Shown one piece after another: positions 1 to 7,263 of a DNA stretch of 27,152 nucleotides (positions within the stretch are counted from its first letter, which is position 1; each line of letters begins with the position of its first letter). Source of the DNA: CAZECE01 sp964510525 (GTDB lineage Bacteria > Pseudomonadota > Gammaproteobacteria > Pseudomonadales > JANQJO01); NCBI GenBank assembly GCA_964510525.1, contig CAZECE010000008.1:1-27152 (forward strand), in the 5' to 3' direction. A model generated the notes under the pieces. That model did no database searches, had not been told where the DNA came from, and saw only the letters and a program-made list of their open reading frames with translations. The position numbers and the translations under genes are program-made.

Positions 1-83
1 GTGTGATCGGGTTTTGCGTTAGAATCCGCAGCACTTGGTTGAGATGACGACATGCTCTGGGACATTATCGGTAAGTATTTGTC

Positions 84-956
84 ATGACAACTGTTGTGTT
101 TCTGGGGTGTGGCACTATTGGTCAGGCGGGTGTTGAGGCATGCGAAGACCCAAGGATCCAATGGTTGGGGGTTCGGCGCAGGCCAGCTTCGCCCGAAAAA
201 GGGACATTACGCTGGTTGGCATTGGACTTAACCGACCCCTCGGCGTTTGCGTCTTTGCCTGATGAGGTGAGTGTGATTGTCTACACGCCGGCACCCCGTC
301 GATCGCAACCCAGTTCTTATGCTCAGGTGTACCCAAGTGTGGTGCAGTCGTTAATAAAAAAATATCAAAAAGCCCAGTCTTTGCGCCGAATCATTCTGGT
401 GAGCAGTACGCGAGTCTATGGTGAGCGTGGGGGTGCCTGGGTTGATGAGAATACGGCCGTTGAGCCGGAAGACGACGCCTCGCGAGCGATTGTTACCGCG
501 GAGCAAGCGCTGATTCAGGCTTTTCCGAAGCGGGCCACGGTGTTGAGGCTGGCGGGCATTTATGGGCCGGGGCGGTATTGGCAGATCAAGCGAGTGCTGA
601 GAGGGGAGGCGTTTCGTCATCAGCCCCCGTATTTCACCAATCGCATCCATCAAACGGATGTTGTCAACATTCTGTTGACGTTAGTGAACCGCTCGCTCGA
701 TGATTCTTTGATTGACCCACTTATTTTAGGGGTGGATGATGCGCCGGTCGCGGAAGCCGAGCTGGGCCAGTGGTTGGCGAACCAGCTGTCTGTTGAGTTG
801 AAGTTGAAGCAGGCTACGGGGATGCCTGCCCTGCAAAACAAACGGTGTCGTAACTTGGGTCTGCAAAAATTAGGGTTTCAGTACCAGTACCCCAGTTATC
901 AAGCCGGGTACGCTGAGCTGGTTCAAGCTGTGCTCAGTGGTGACGTTGAGCTGTGA
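84..956 (+). CDS. YeeZ-like NAD(P)-binding SDR-family protein
   Basis: This 290-residue protein resembles the atypical extended short-chain dehydrogenases of the YeeZ type. The N-terminus has a Rossmann strand and glycine motif GCGTIG at residues 8-13, so it should bind NAD(P). The segment VSSTRVYG (about 106-113) matches the family's SST-x-VYG element. As in YeeZ, the YxxxK lysine is missing: Tyr112 is followed four residues later by Gly. RLAGIYGPGRYW and the C-terminal LGFQYQYPSY are also family-like. The substrate is unknown for the family, so no reaction is assigned. The ATG at 84 has only a weak upstream GGTAAG. The stop at 956 lies 22 nt before the gshA start, so the two genes may be co-transcribed. 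The 83 nt before it show no recognisable gene end. Confidence 0.85.
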   Translation: MTTVVFLGCGTIGQAGVEACEDPRIQWLGVRRRPASPEKGTLRWLALDLTDPSAFASLPDEVSVIVYTPAPRRSQPSSYAQVYPSVVQSLIKKYQKAQSLRRIILVSSTRVYGERGGAWVDENTAVEPEDDASRAIVTAEQALIQAFPKRATVLRLAGIYGPGRYWQIKRVLRGEAFRHQPPYFTNRIHQTDVVNILLTLVNRSLDDSLIDPLILGVDDAPVAEAELGQWLANQLSVELKLKQATGMPALQNKRCRNLGLQKLGFQYQYPSYQAGYAELVQAVLSGDVEL

Positions 957-978
957 TGATGGAATGAGAAAGGTGATC

Positions 979-2568
979 ATGAATAAAAACAATCAATCGG
1001 TGACTTGGCAATCAACGCTCAGCGCTTGGCAGCAGAGCGGCTGTTTAGAAGCCCTGGCTGGCACCATTCGAGGCTTGGAAAAAGAAAGTTTAAGGGTAAA
1101 TCAAAAGACAGGGCGTTTGGCGCAAACGCCGCATCCTGAAGGCTTAGGGTCCGCATTAAAACACCCTTATATCACAACGGACTATTCTGAAGCCTTGGTC
1201 GAGTTCATTACGCCGACGTTCTCTGATTATCAAGCGCCAATCCAGTTTTTAACCGAGCTGCATCAAGCGGCGTATCGTCAGATGCCGGGTGAATTGCTGT
1301 GGGCCGCTAGCATGCCCTGTATCTTGCCTGATGAAGAGCACATCCCGATTGCGCACTATGGCTCGTCTAATATTGGTCGCTTGAAATCACTGTATCGAAC
1401 GGGGTTGGCACATCGTTATGGGGCGCTCATGCAAACCATTGCCGGGGTGCATTATAACGTGTCTTTTCCAGATCTTTTTTGGCGGCGGATGCAGGCCCTT
1501 AAAGGATCGGTTGATGAGCCTATTCAGGCATTTAAGAATCGCGAATATTTTCATTTGATTCGAAATTTTCAGCGATATCATTGGTGGTTGATTCTTGTGA
1601 TGGGCGCTTCTCCTGCGGTCTGTCGCTCTTTTTTAGCCGGGCAGCAGCACAGTAAATTGCGGGATTGGGGCAGCAATACGGCATTTTTACCCTTTGGTAC
1701 GTCGTTGAGAATGAGCGAATTAGGTTATCAAAATCCTCAGCAGGGGCCGTTGTATATTTGTCATGACAACATCGATGGCTATGTTAAAACCTTAGATGCC
1801 GCAGTACGAACGCCGCTCGAAGCGTATCAAACGCTGTCTTCAGAGCATCCTGATGAGTTGGTTCAACTCAACGCCAATATTTTGCAAATAGAAAACGAGT
1901 ATTATGGTCCGGTGCGACCGAAACGAACCCCGGTTGGACATGAGCGGCCAACCAGTGCTTTGGCCAATCGAGGGGTAGAATACATCGAAGTGCGGTGCTT
2001 GGATGTGAATCCATTTGAGCCGGTCGGAATTTCGGAAAACCAAATGCGGTGCGTTGATTTGTTGATGGCGTATTGTTTGTTGATGCCCAGCCCTGAGTTG
2101 ACGCAGGCCGAACATCAACGTTGCCAAGCTTTTGTTTCTCAAGTCGTCTATGAAGGGCGCTGTACTAATCCCGCAGCAGAGGCTTCTTATCGGTCGCCGT
2201 TATTAGAAGCCCGAAAGCTATGGGTAGATTTGATGGTGTTGGCCGAGCAGCTGGATGCGGCTGTGCCGCTGGCTCAGAGAGGTTATGTGGCAGCGTTAGC
2301 GTCGTATGGTGCGGCACTGGAGCATCCGGACACATTGTTATCGGCTCAAATATTAAATGACATGAAAAAAAACGAGCAATCATTTTACGAGTTTGCTTTC
2401 AATCATTCTCAAGCTCATGGCCGTAGCTTTTTAGAGCGTCATTGGTCTCAAGAGAGTCAGCGGCAGTCAGAGCAGTGGGCTGAGGATTCGAGGCGAGCCC
2501 AATCCGAACAAGAGGCCGGGGATTTAATCGGCTTTGATGAGTATCTGGCGCAGTACATCAGCCGTTAG
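979..2568 (+). CDS. gshA: Glutamate-cysteine ligase GshA
   Basis: This cytoplasmic enzyme makes gamma-glutamylcysteine from glutamate, cysteine and ATP, the first step of glutathione synthesis. The protein has 529 residues, close to the 518 of the E. coli enzyme. The segments RGLEKESLRV, PHPEGLGSALKHPYITTDYS and EALVEFITP near the N-terminus match the proteobacterial GshA signature for ATP and glutamate binding. The open frame extends up to a GTG at 937 inside the preceding gene, but the ATG at 979 is chosen because GAGAAAGG lies about 6 nt upstream and the protein then starts at the usual family length. The gene probably shares a transcript with the YeeZ-like gene. gshB is not in the window. 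The identity is secure. Confidence 0.97.
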   Translation: MNKNNQSVTWQSTLSAWQQSGCLEALAGTIRGLEKESLRVNQKTGRLAQTPHPEGLGSALKHPYITTDYSEALVEFITPTFSDYQAPIQFLTELHQAAYRQMPGELLWAASMPCILPDEEHIPIAHYGSSNIGRLKSLYRTGLAHRYGALMQTIAGVHYNVSFPDLFWRRMQALKGSVDEPIQAFKNREYFHLIRNFQRYHWWLILVMGASPAVCRSFLAGQQHSKLRDWGSNTAFLPFGTSLRMSELGYQNPQQGPLYICHDNIDGYVKTLDAAVRTPLEAYQTLSSEHPDELVQLNANILQIENEYYGPVRPKRTPVGHERPTSALANRGVEYIEVRCLDVNPFEPVGISENQMRCVDLLMAYCLLMPSPELTQAEHQRCQAFVSQVVYEGRCTNPAAEASYRSPLLEARKLWVDLMVLAEQLDAAVPLAQRGYVAALASYGAALEHPDTLLSAQILNDMKKNEQSFYEFAFNHSQAHGRSFLERHWSQESQRQSEQWAEDSRRAQSEQEAGDLIGFDEYLAQYISR

Positions 2569-2603
2569 AACGGTTGGCCGTTAGCCTATTTGGTGAATGT
2601 CGT

Positions 2604-3062
2604 TTATTCAACCAGGAAGCTGGTAAACAAGACTTCTTCTATGTGATCAGGCTGGCCTTCTTCGGCAAATTTTTCCAGCAATATTTCCAATGCCGCTTCT
2701 TGTAGGGTGTTTTTGCTTTCGGGGGTGTCAATTTCTTCTTCAGACTGACTGGATAGCAGCATGATCAAATGATGCTTGATTAAAGGAACGTTTTCTTCAA
2801 CAGCTAAAAGGGTGTCTTCGCCTCTTACTTTAATAGCAACATCGGCACGGACAAACCTCAGTCGCTGAGATAGGAAGTTGGAGATAATGGCGGGTTTGAC
2901 TTCAAAGTAGAAGGCCTCTTCCAGCTCGTCTTCATCTTCAGCGAAACTGGTGCTGATAAAAAATGTCGTTGCCAAGAACGCGATCAGCGAGAGAAATGTG
3001 GTTAACGAGCGTGTTGAATGCATGCCAGTATTGAGCGTTGAAAACAGTAATCTGTGTGTCAT
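2604..3062 (-). CDS. Small exported FliL-family protein
   Basis: The protein has 152 residues with a hydrophobic segment at about 20-40 ending in TSFA before an acidic EDEDELEE stretch, so it is either secreted or anchored by an uncleaved signal. The mature part fits the FliL family: an opening FYFEVKPAIISNFL strand, then VPLIKHHLIMLLSSQSEEEI, a TPESKNTLQEAALEIL helix, and the closing IEEVLFTSFLVE, which mirrors the family's final VYFTxFVxQ strand. Classical FliL stabilises the flagellar motor, but no flagellar genes are nearby, so the role here is open. The next in-frame ATG at 3023 would give a more ordinary signal peptide. Neither start has a clear ribosome binding site. It converges with gshA, leaving 35 nt between stops. 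Confidence 0.7.
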   Translation of the reverse strand: MTHRLLFSTLNTGMHSTRSLTTFLSLIAFLATTFFISTSFAEDEDELEEAFYFEVKPAIISNFLSQRLRFVRADVAIKVRGEDTLLAVEENVPLIKHHLIMLLSSQSEEEIDTPESKNTLQEAALEILLEKFAEEGQPDHIEEVLFTSFLVE

Positions 3063-3397
3063 AAGTGTTAGCCGTTAGATAGGTGTCGAGTAGGGTGTTT
3101 AATGTTATAGGGTGTTTAACGTTAAATGTAGATTCATATGTGCGTTTTGGCAATCATGGTCTATATTGTCGAGGGCCTGTATTGTCGATGTTATATATTG
3201 TCCCAGCAATTGAGTTCTTGGGTGTGTAGAGGGGTGCGTAATTGCGTAATAAAGTCTTGATATTCGCAACTCATCCGTTAAGCTGCAATGAACTTTTTGA
3301 AAGATGCTTAATTGCGTAATGATGTAGGTATGTTCTGTGGTGGTGTTACGAAGTGTCGCCACTGAAAAGTGTAAACCTTTTGTTGGAAAGTGAAGTT
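3063..3397. other. Divergent intergenic region with short direct repeats
   Basis: These 335 nt separate the FliL-family gene (minus) from rsd (plus) and hold no convincing ORF. The region is AT-rich and repetitive. TAGGGTGTTTAA is followed by T/C GTTA twice in close succession near 3092 and 3108. TATTGTC occurs three times between about 3164 and 3200. TAATTGCGTAAT occurs near 3239 and again near 3310. No good -35/-10 pair stands out. Both genes must be driven from here. Confidence 0.5.
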
Positions 3398-3904
3398 ATG
3401 ACGGTTGAAGGTGGGTCAGTTAAATCCTCTAGCGATGAAAATGAAACGCAAATCCATTGGCGTGAGTTCGATGAGTTAGTGTCGAGGTGGTTAAAAGAAA
3501 GGCAGTCATTGATCGTGCTTTTGTGTGCGGTTCATGGTTTGCGGGATATAATGTCTAAAGATACGCCGGTTGCGGTTAAGGTGCAGGCTTTTTGTCAGGT
3601 ATTGATGGACTATGTGTCTGCCGGGCATTTCGAAATTTATGGGAAGTTGATTCGGGAGGCGGATGAGTTTGGTGAAGATGCTTCCGAAATATTTCAAACC
3701 ACTTACCCAAGGATTGATAAAACAACTGAGCAAGCGTTGGCGTTCAATGATAAATACGAGACGATAGAAAAAAGCGCCTTGCATTTAGAACAATTGAGTG
3801 ATGATCTATCCAAATTAGCCGAAAGTCTGTCTCATCGGTTCGATTTGGAAGATCAGTTAATTGAGGTCTTGCACAATTCTCACAGAGAACAGGCTGTTGT
3901 TTGA
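3398..3904 (+). CDS. rsd: Rsd/AlgQ anti-sigma-70 regulator
   Basis: This 168-residue, largely helical cytoplasmic protein belongs to the Rsd/AlgQ family. Rsd binds the housekeeping sigma factor and shifts RNA polymerase toward alternative sigma factors in stationary phase; in Pseudomonas the orthologue AlgQ was first described as an alginate regulator. Family-like features are WLKERQSLIVLLCAVHGL, VKVQAFCQVLMDYVSAGHFEIYGKL and the LAFNDKYE segment. The length fits (E. coli Rsd has 158 residues). The frame is open to a GTG at 3353, but the ATG at 3398 is preferred because it has GGAAAG upstream and gives a family-like N-terminus. Its neighbours, an FKBP isomerase and algP, repeat the Pseudomonas order. 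A strong terminator follows the stop. Confidence 0.9.
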   Translation: MTVEGGSVKSSSDENETQIHWREFDELVSRWLKERQSLIVLLCAVHGLRDIMSKDTPVAVKVQAFCQVLMDYVSAGHFEIYGKLIREADEFGEDASEIFQTTYPRIDKTTEQALAFNDKYETIEKSALHLEQLSDDLSKLAESLSHRFDLEDQLIEVLHNSHREQAVV

Positions 3905-3926
3905 TCTGTGAAAGATAATAAAAGAC

Positions 3927-3958
3927 AAAAGGGCCGACAAATGTTCGGCCCTTTTTTT
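3927..3958. terminator. Intrinsic terminator shared by rsd and the FKBP gene
   Basis: An 11-bp perfect stem, AAAAGGGCCGA paired with TCGGCCCTTTT, closes a 7-nt loop (3938-3944) and runs into seven T at 3952-3958. It starts 23 nt after the rsd stop. The four A at the left base become a U-tract on the other strand, so it can also end the convergent FKBP transcript. Confidence 0.92.
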
Positions 3959-3976
3959 GAGAGTGTGGTTGTTATT

Positions 3977-4747
3977 TTATAGAACTTCTAACAACTCTAC
4001 TTTAAAGATTAAGGTGCTGTTGGGGGCGATCTTTGCGGATGCGGCGCGTTCGCCGTATGCTAGGTCGGCGGGTATATAAAGCTCCCACTCACTGCCTTCT
4101 GTCATCATTTGCAGCGCTTCGGTCCATCCAGATATAACGCCGTTTACTGGGAAGCTGGTAGGCTCGCCGCGATCCACTGAGCTGTCAAAAACAGTGCCGT
4201 CTATTAAAGTACCGTGGTAGTGGACTTTGACTTTATCGGTGGTGCTAGGTTTTTTGCCTTCACCGGTTTTGAGTATTTTGTACTGTAATCCGGATTCGGT
4301 GGTTTTAACGCCTTCTTTTTTCGCATTCTCGTCCAAAAACGCTTTGCCTTCTGCAAGGTTCTTTTCAGCTTGTTCTTGCTGTTTCTTGGTGTGTTCGGCT
4401 TGGCGTTTTTGCTGGTAAGCGGTCAGGGTTTCTTTAATTTCTTCCTCACTCATTAAAGGAGACTCTTTTGAGAAGCTGGCTTCAAAGCCGGCATGAAAAA
4501 TCTCAGGTTTTAAGTCGCTGATGTCTTGTTGCAGACGTTGCCCATGGATAAACCCGATGGCATAGCTGACTTTGTCCATCTCGGTGGTCAGTTTGGTTTC
4601 AGCAAGTGCTGAGCTAGATGCGGCTAAAAGTGTTGTTGTTAGCGTTGTTGCTAATGTTGCCGTTAATAACGTTGACTTTGATTTTAATATCGCAGTTTTC
4701 AAAAGAGCATGTGAACTTGTTTCGCTGTAGTTCAAAGTAGACCACAT
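3977..4747 (-). CDS. Periplasmic FKBP-type peptidyl-prolyl isomerase (Mip/FkpA-like)
   Basis: This 256-residue protein isomerises peptidyl-prolyl bonds during protein folding in the periplasm. It has a long N-terminal signal region with a hydrophobic, Thr/Leu-rich core at about 26-42 and a likely cleavage after SSALA (residue 49). Residues about 55-145 form the FKBP N-terminal dimerisation domain (DKVSYAIGFIHGQRL) and a charged helix rich in Q, E and K. The catalytic FKBP domain covers about 150-256, with YKILKTGEG, VKVHYHGTLIDGTVFDSS, FPVNGVISGWTEAL and IPADLAYGERAA. This layout matches FkpA, Mip and FklB. The start ATG has AAAGGA 7 nt upstream. It lies between rsd and algP as in Pseudomonas, but on the opposite strand from both. 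Confidence 0.93.
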   Translation of the reverse strand: MWSTLNYSETSSHALLKTAILKSKSTLLTATLATTLTTTLLAASSSALAETKLTTEMDKVSYAIGFIHGQRLQQDISDLKPEIFHAGFEASFSKESPLMSEEEIKETLTAYQQKRQAEHTKKQQEQAEKNLAEGKAFLDENAKKEGVKTTESGLQYKILKTGEGKKPSTTDKVKVHYHGTLIDGTVFDSSVDRGEPTSFPVNGVISGWTEALQMMTEGSEWELYIPADLAYGERAASAKIAPNSTLIFKVELLEVL

Positions 4748-4883
4748 AAGAAAATCCTTTTAATGTTTAATGGATGGAGTCTTGCGTGAAAGGAGTATTA
4801 CCAGTAGCAGTATAATGCTTTTCATGATAATGAATTAAGTTTAACATTGTGAATAGCATTGTGATGTCTGTCGAGCGTTTTTT

Positions 4884-4960
4884 ATGGCAGTACTCAATTG
4901 ATGGCAGTACTCATATTTTTGAATGGCACGTATGTTTGAATAGCACGCATGTTTGAATAG
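4884..4960. repeat. Two adjacent short direct-repeat families upstream of algP
   Basis: ATGGCAGTACTCA occurs at 4884-4896 and again at 4901-4913. Directly after, a 17-bp unit occurs at 4918-4934 (TTTGAATGGCACGTATG) and 4935-4951 (TTTGAATAGCACGCATG), then partially at 4952-4960 (TTTGAATAG). The arrays end 42 nt before the algP start, in the position expected for its promoter. They may be slippage products or protein-binding repeats. Confidence 0.8.
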
Positions 4961-5002
4961 TAAGTTTCATTAGGTTGAGTTTTTAAAAAAGGAAGATAGA
5001 TC

Positions 5003-6199
5003 ATGGTACAAAAGACAAAAGGAAAGATCGCAACAAGAGCCGGCGTTAAAGCAGCTTCTACAAAGAAGGCAGCTTCTAAAAAGAAAGGGGTTACGCAAAA
5101 ACGAGCTGTAAAAGCCGCTGTGGATCCGGTGGCGTTAATTGAAAAAGAGTGGGAGAAACTGCAGCAGACACTGGAAAAAGCCTATGAAAAATCATTGAAA
5201 GGCGCAGAGAAAGCGTTAGCGGCCGCGCAGAAAAAAGAAAAAGTTGCGGTTTCTCGGTACAAAAAAGAACAGCAAAAGATTAAAATCGCCTCGCAGAAAC
5301 TCAAATCTTCTCTAGAATTAAAAAGTTCGCCTCAGTCTGCCAAAACGGTTAGCAAAAAGGCCAATGCAGCCAATGCAAAAGCCACCAGAAAAATCACCAG
5401 CAAGGTAAAAGATTCATTGATGGAACTTGAAAAAGCGCTCGAAAATGCCCAGTCGGCTGTCATTGAAGCCAAATACGCAAAGCAAGATGCCGTACAAGCG
5501 CTCCATAAAGCCAAACTTAAGATTAAATTTTTCAAACAGTCGGCTAAATCGTTGCAGAGTGTTGAAAAAGAAGCGCTAAAAGCAGAAAAGCAATTAGCAA
5601 AAAAATTATCGGAATTAAATGAAAAAACCGATCACTCGGTTGAGAAGGTCAAGCAGTCTAAAGAGGTTATGGCAAATAAATTGTCAAAAATCAAAGGCTT
5701 GGTTGAAAAGCAAGAAAAGAGTGCGTTAACTGTTACGAAAGTAAAAGCCAAAAGCGCCACAGCTAAAAAAACGCCGGCGAAAAAAGTAGCCGTCAAGTTA
5801 GCCACCAGAAAAGCGGCAACAAAGGCTAATACAAAGACCGTATCAACAAAAAAAGTATCAACAAAGAAGACCGAGTCCAAAAAGGCGGTAGCTAAGAAGG
5901 CTGCAGCTAAGAAGGCTGTGGCTAAGAAAGCGGTCGTAAAAAAAGCCAGCGTTAAACCTGCAGAGGTCGAGTTGCCTCTTGAAGTAGATCAACCTGAAGT
6001 TGTTCACGCCAAAGTGGCTCAAGTTGAGATGGATCCTGTTCTGCCCTCGACGGCTATTGAAGTAGAGGCGAAGCCTGTCGTTACCGAAGTCTATGCCGCC
6101 TTGGATTGGGATAATTCGGTATTAGGGGTTTCAAGGGATTCAGGAGAGTCAGCCTCGGATAAGCCTCGCAGCTTGTTTGACCCACAAACGGACCTGTAA
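5003..6199 (+). CDS. algP: AlgP-like histone H1-like protein
   Basis: This 398-residue, lysine- and alanine-rich protein resembles AlgP (AlgR3) of Pseudomonas, a DNA-binding regulator with a histone H1-like tail. Residues 1-40 are basic. Residues about 45-240 are predicted helix and coiled coil (KEWEKLQQTLEKAYEKSLKG). Residues about 246-316 are a basic tail of AKK and VSTKK repeats, including AVAKKAAAKKAVAKKAVVKK. The last 80 residues are unlike the tail: acidic, with E, V, P and D, ending RSLFDPQTDL. GGAAG lies upstream of the ATG in AAAAAAGGAAGATAGATC. The stop is only 9 nt before the preferred hemB start, so translation is probably coupled. Identity rests on composition, architecture and synteny, since low-complexity sequence is poor evidence on its own. 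Confidence 0.8.
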   Translation: MVQKTKGKIATRAGVKAASTKKAASKKKGVTQKRAVKAAVDPVALIEKEWEKLQQTLEKAYEKSLKGAEKALAAAQKKEKVAVSRYKKEQQKIKIASQKLKSSLELKSSPQSAKTVSKKANAANAKATRKITSKVKDSLMELEKALENAQSAVIEAKYAKQDAVQALHKAKLKIKFFKQSAKSLQSVEKEALKAEKQLAKKLSELNEKTDHSVEKVKQSKEVMANKLSKIKGLVEKQEKSALTVTKVKAKSATAKKTPAKKVAVKLATRKAATKANTKTVSTKKVSTKKTESKKAVAKKAAAKKAVAKKAVVKKASVKPAEVELPLEVDQPEVVHAKVAQVEMDPVLPSTAIEVEAKPVVTEVYAALDWDNSVLGVSRDSGESASDKPRSLFDPQTDL

Positions 6200-6208
6200 A
6201 CGACTGTG

Positions 6209-7201
6209 ATGTTAAATAGAGAATACCCAAAAACCCGTTTGCGTCGTTTGCGCAAACGGGTTTTTTCACGTCAATGGGCCCAAGAAACTGCGTTATCACC
6301 GGCTCAATTGATCTGCCCTGTGTTTGTGTTGCCAGGTTCCAAGGTGGTTCAGCCAATTGAGGCCATGCCGGGGGTTAATCGGCTCAGTGTGGATGCACTA
6401 TTAGCGGAATGCGACTCTTTGTTAACGCTAGGGGTTATGGGGGTTGCGCTGTTTCCAGTTATTGAGGTGGGTGATAAGTCACTGTATGCGGAATCGGCGT
6501 ATGATCCACAAGGTTTGGTGCCTAAGGCGGTTCAGGCGATCAAGGCGCGTTTTCCTGAGATGGCGGTTATATGTGATGTGGCTTTGGATCCTTACACATC
6601 ACATGGTCAAGATGGCATTGTGGATTCGTCGGGTTATGTGCTTAACGATAAGACCGTTGAGGTATTGGTGCGTCAAGCATTGATGCAGGCCGAAGCTGGG
6701 GCGGACGTGCTGGCACCATCCGATATGATGGACGGTCGTGTGGGTGTGATTCGTTCGGCTCTTGAGCAGCAAGGGTTTTCTGATACGTTAATTTTGTCGT
6801 ATGCGGCTAAATACGCTTCCCGGTTTTATGGGCCTTTTCGTGATGCGGTGGGGTCTGCTGCTCAGCTTGGGGCAGGCAGTAAAGAAAGTTATCAAATGGA
6901 TCCAGCGAATGCTCAGGAAGCCTTGCATGAGGTGGCGCTGGATTTGGCCGAAGGGGCGGATATGGTGATGGTGAAGCCGGGAATGCCGTATTTGGATGTG
7001 CTGAGCAAAGTAAAAGACCAGTTTCAAGTGCCTACTTTTGCTTATCAGGTCAGTGGTGAATACGCCATGCTGCAAGCTGCTTTTGATGCAGGGGTGCTGG
7101 ATGAGGCGACCACGTTGTTGGAGACCTTTACTTGTTTTCGTCGAGCCGGTGCCGATGTCGTGTTAACGTATTTTGCTAAGCGGATAGCGGCTTTGCTGTA
7201 A
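6209..7201 (+). CDS. hemB: Porphobilinogen synthase HemB
   Basis: HemB condenses two 5-aminolevulinate molecules into porphobilinogen, a committed step of heme synthesis in the cytoplasm. The 330 residues match the Pseudomonas type. Counted from the ATG, the two active-site lysines are Lys201 in SYAAKYASRFYGPFRD and Lys256 in MVMVKPGMPYLD. The segment DVALDPYTSHGQDG replaces the zinc-cysteine motif of other HemBs and marks a magnesium-type enzyme. A GTG at 6206 is an alternative start one codon earlier. Neither start has a good Shine-Dalgarno sequence, which suggests translational coupling to algP, whose stop is at 6199. The conserved N-terminal YPKTRLRRLRKRVFSR is encoded by a perfect 15-bp hairpin with a U-tract. 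Confidence 0.97.
   Translation: MLNREYPKTRLRRLRKRVFSRQWAQETALSPAQLICPVFVLPGSKVVQPIEAMPGVNRLSVDALLAECDSLLTLGVMGVALFPVIEVGDKSLYAESAYDPQGLVPKAVQAIKARFPEMAVICDVALDPYTSHGQDGIVDSSGYVLNDKTVEVLVRQALMQAEAGADVLAPSDMMDGRVGVIRSALEQQGFSDTLILSYAAKYASRFYGPFRDAVGSAAQLGAGSKESYQMDPANAQEALHEVALDLAEGADMVMVKPGMPYLDVLSKVKDQFQVPTFAYQVSGEYAMLQAAFDAGVLDEATTLLETFTCFRRAGADVVLTYFAKRIAALL
6229..6266 (+). promoter_or_regulatory. Terminator-shaped hairpin inside the 5' end of hemB
   Basis: AAAAACCCGTTTGCG (6229-6243) pairs perfectly with CGCAAACGGGTTTTT (6251-6265) around the 7-nt loop TCGTTTG, and the T run extends to six. This is the form of a Rho-independent terminator, but it lies about 20 nt inside hemB, in codons 7-20. 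It could end algP transcription when hemB is not being translated. Confidence 0.75.
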
Positions 7202-7263
7202 GCCTGCTGACAGGCAGGGTCGCTGGAAAAGGCCTATTCTGTATTTGAATAGGAGCATATTTC

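Noticed and set aside
1..83. Possible 3' end of an upstream gene.
   Set aside because: All three plus frames reach stops early and none shows a recognisable protein end.
2569..2582. AACGG-TTGG-CCGTT hairpin just after gshA.
   Set aside because: The stem is only 5 bp and no T run follows, so a terminator is not supported.
7203..7216. GCCTG-CTGA-CAGGC hairpin between hemB and ppk1.
   Set aside because: It is short and lacks a T run; co-transcription of hemB and ppk1 remains likely.
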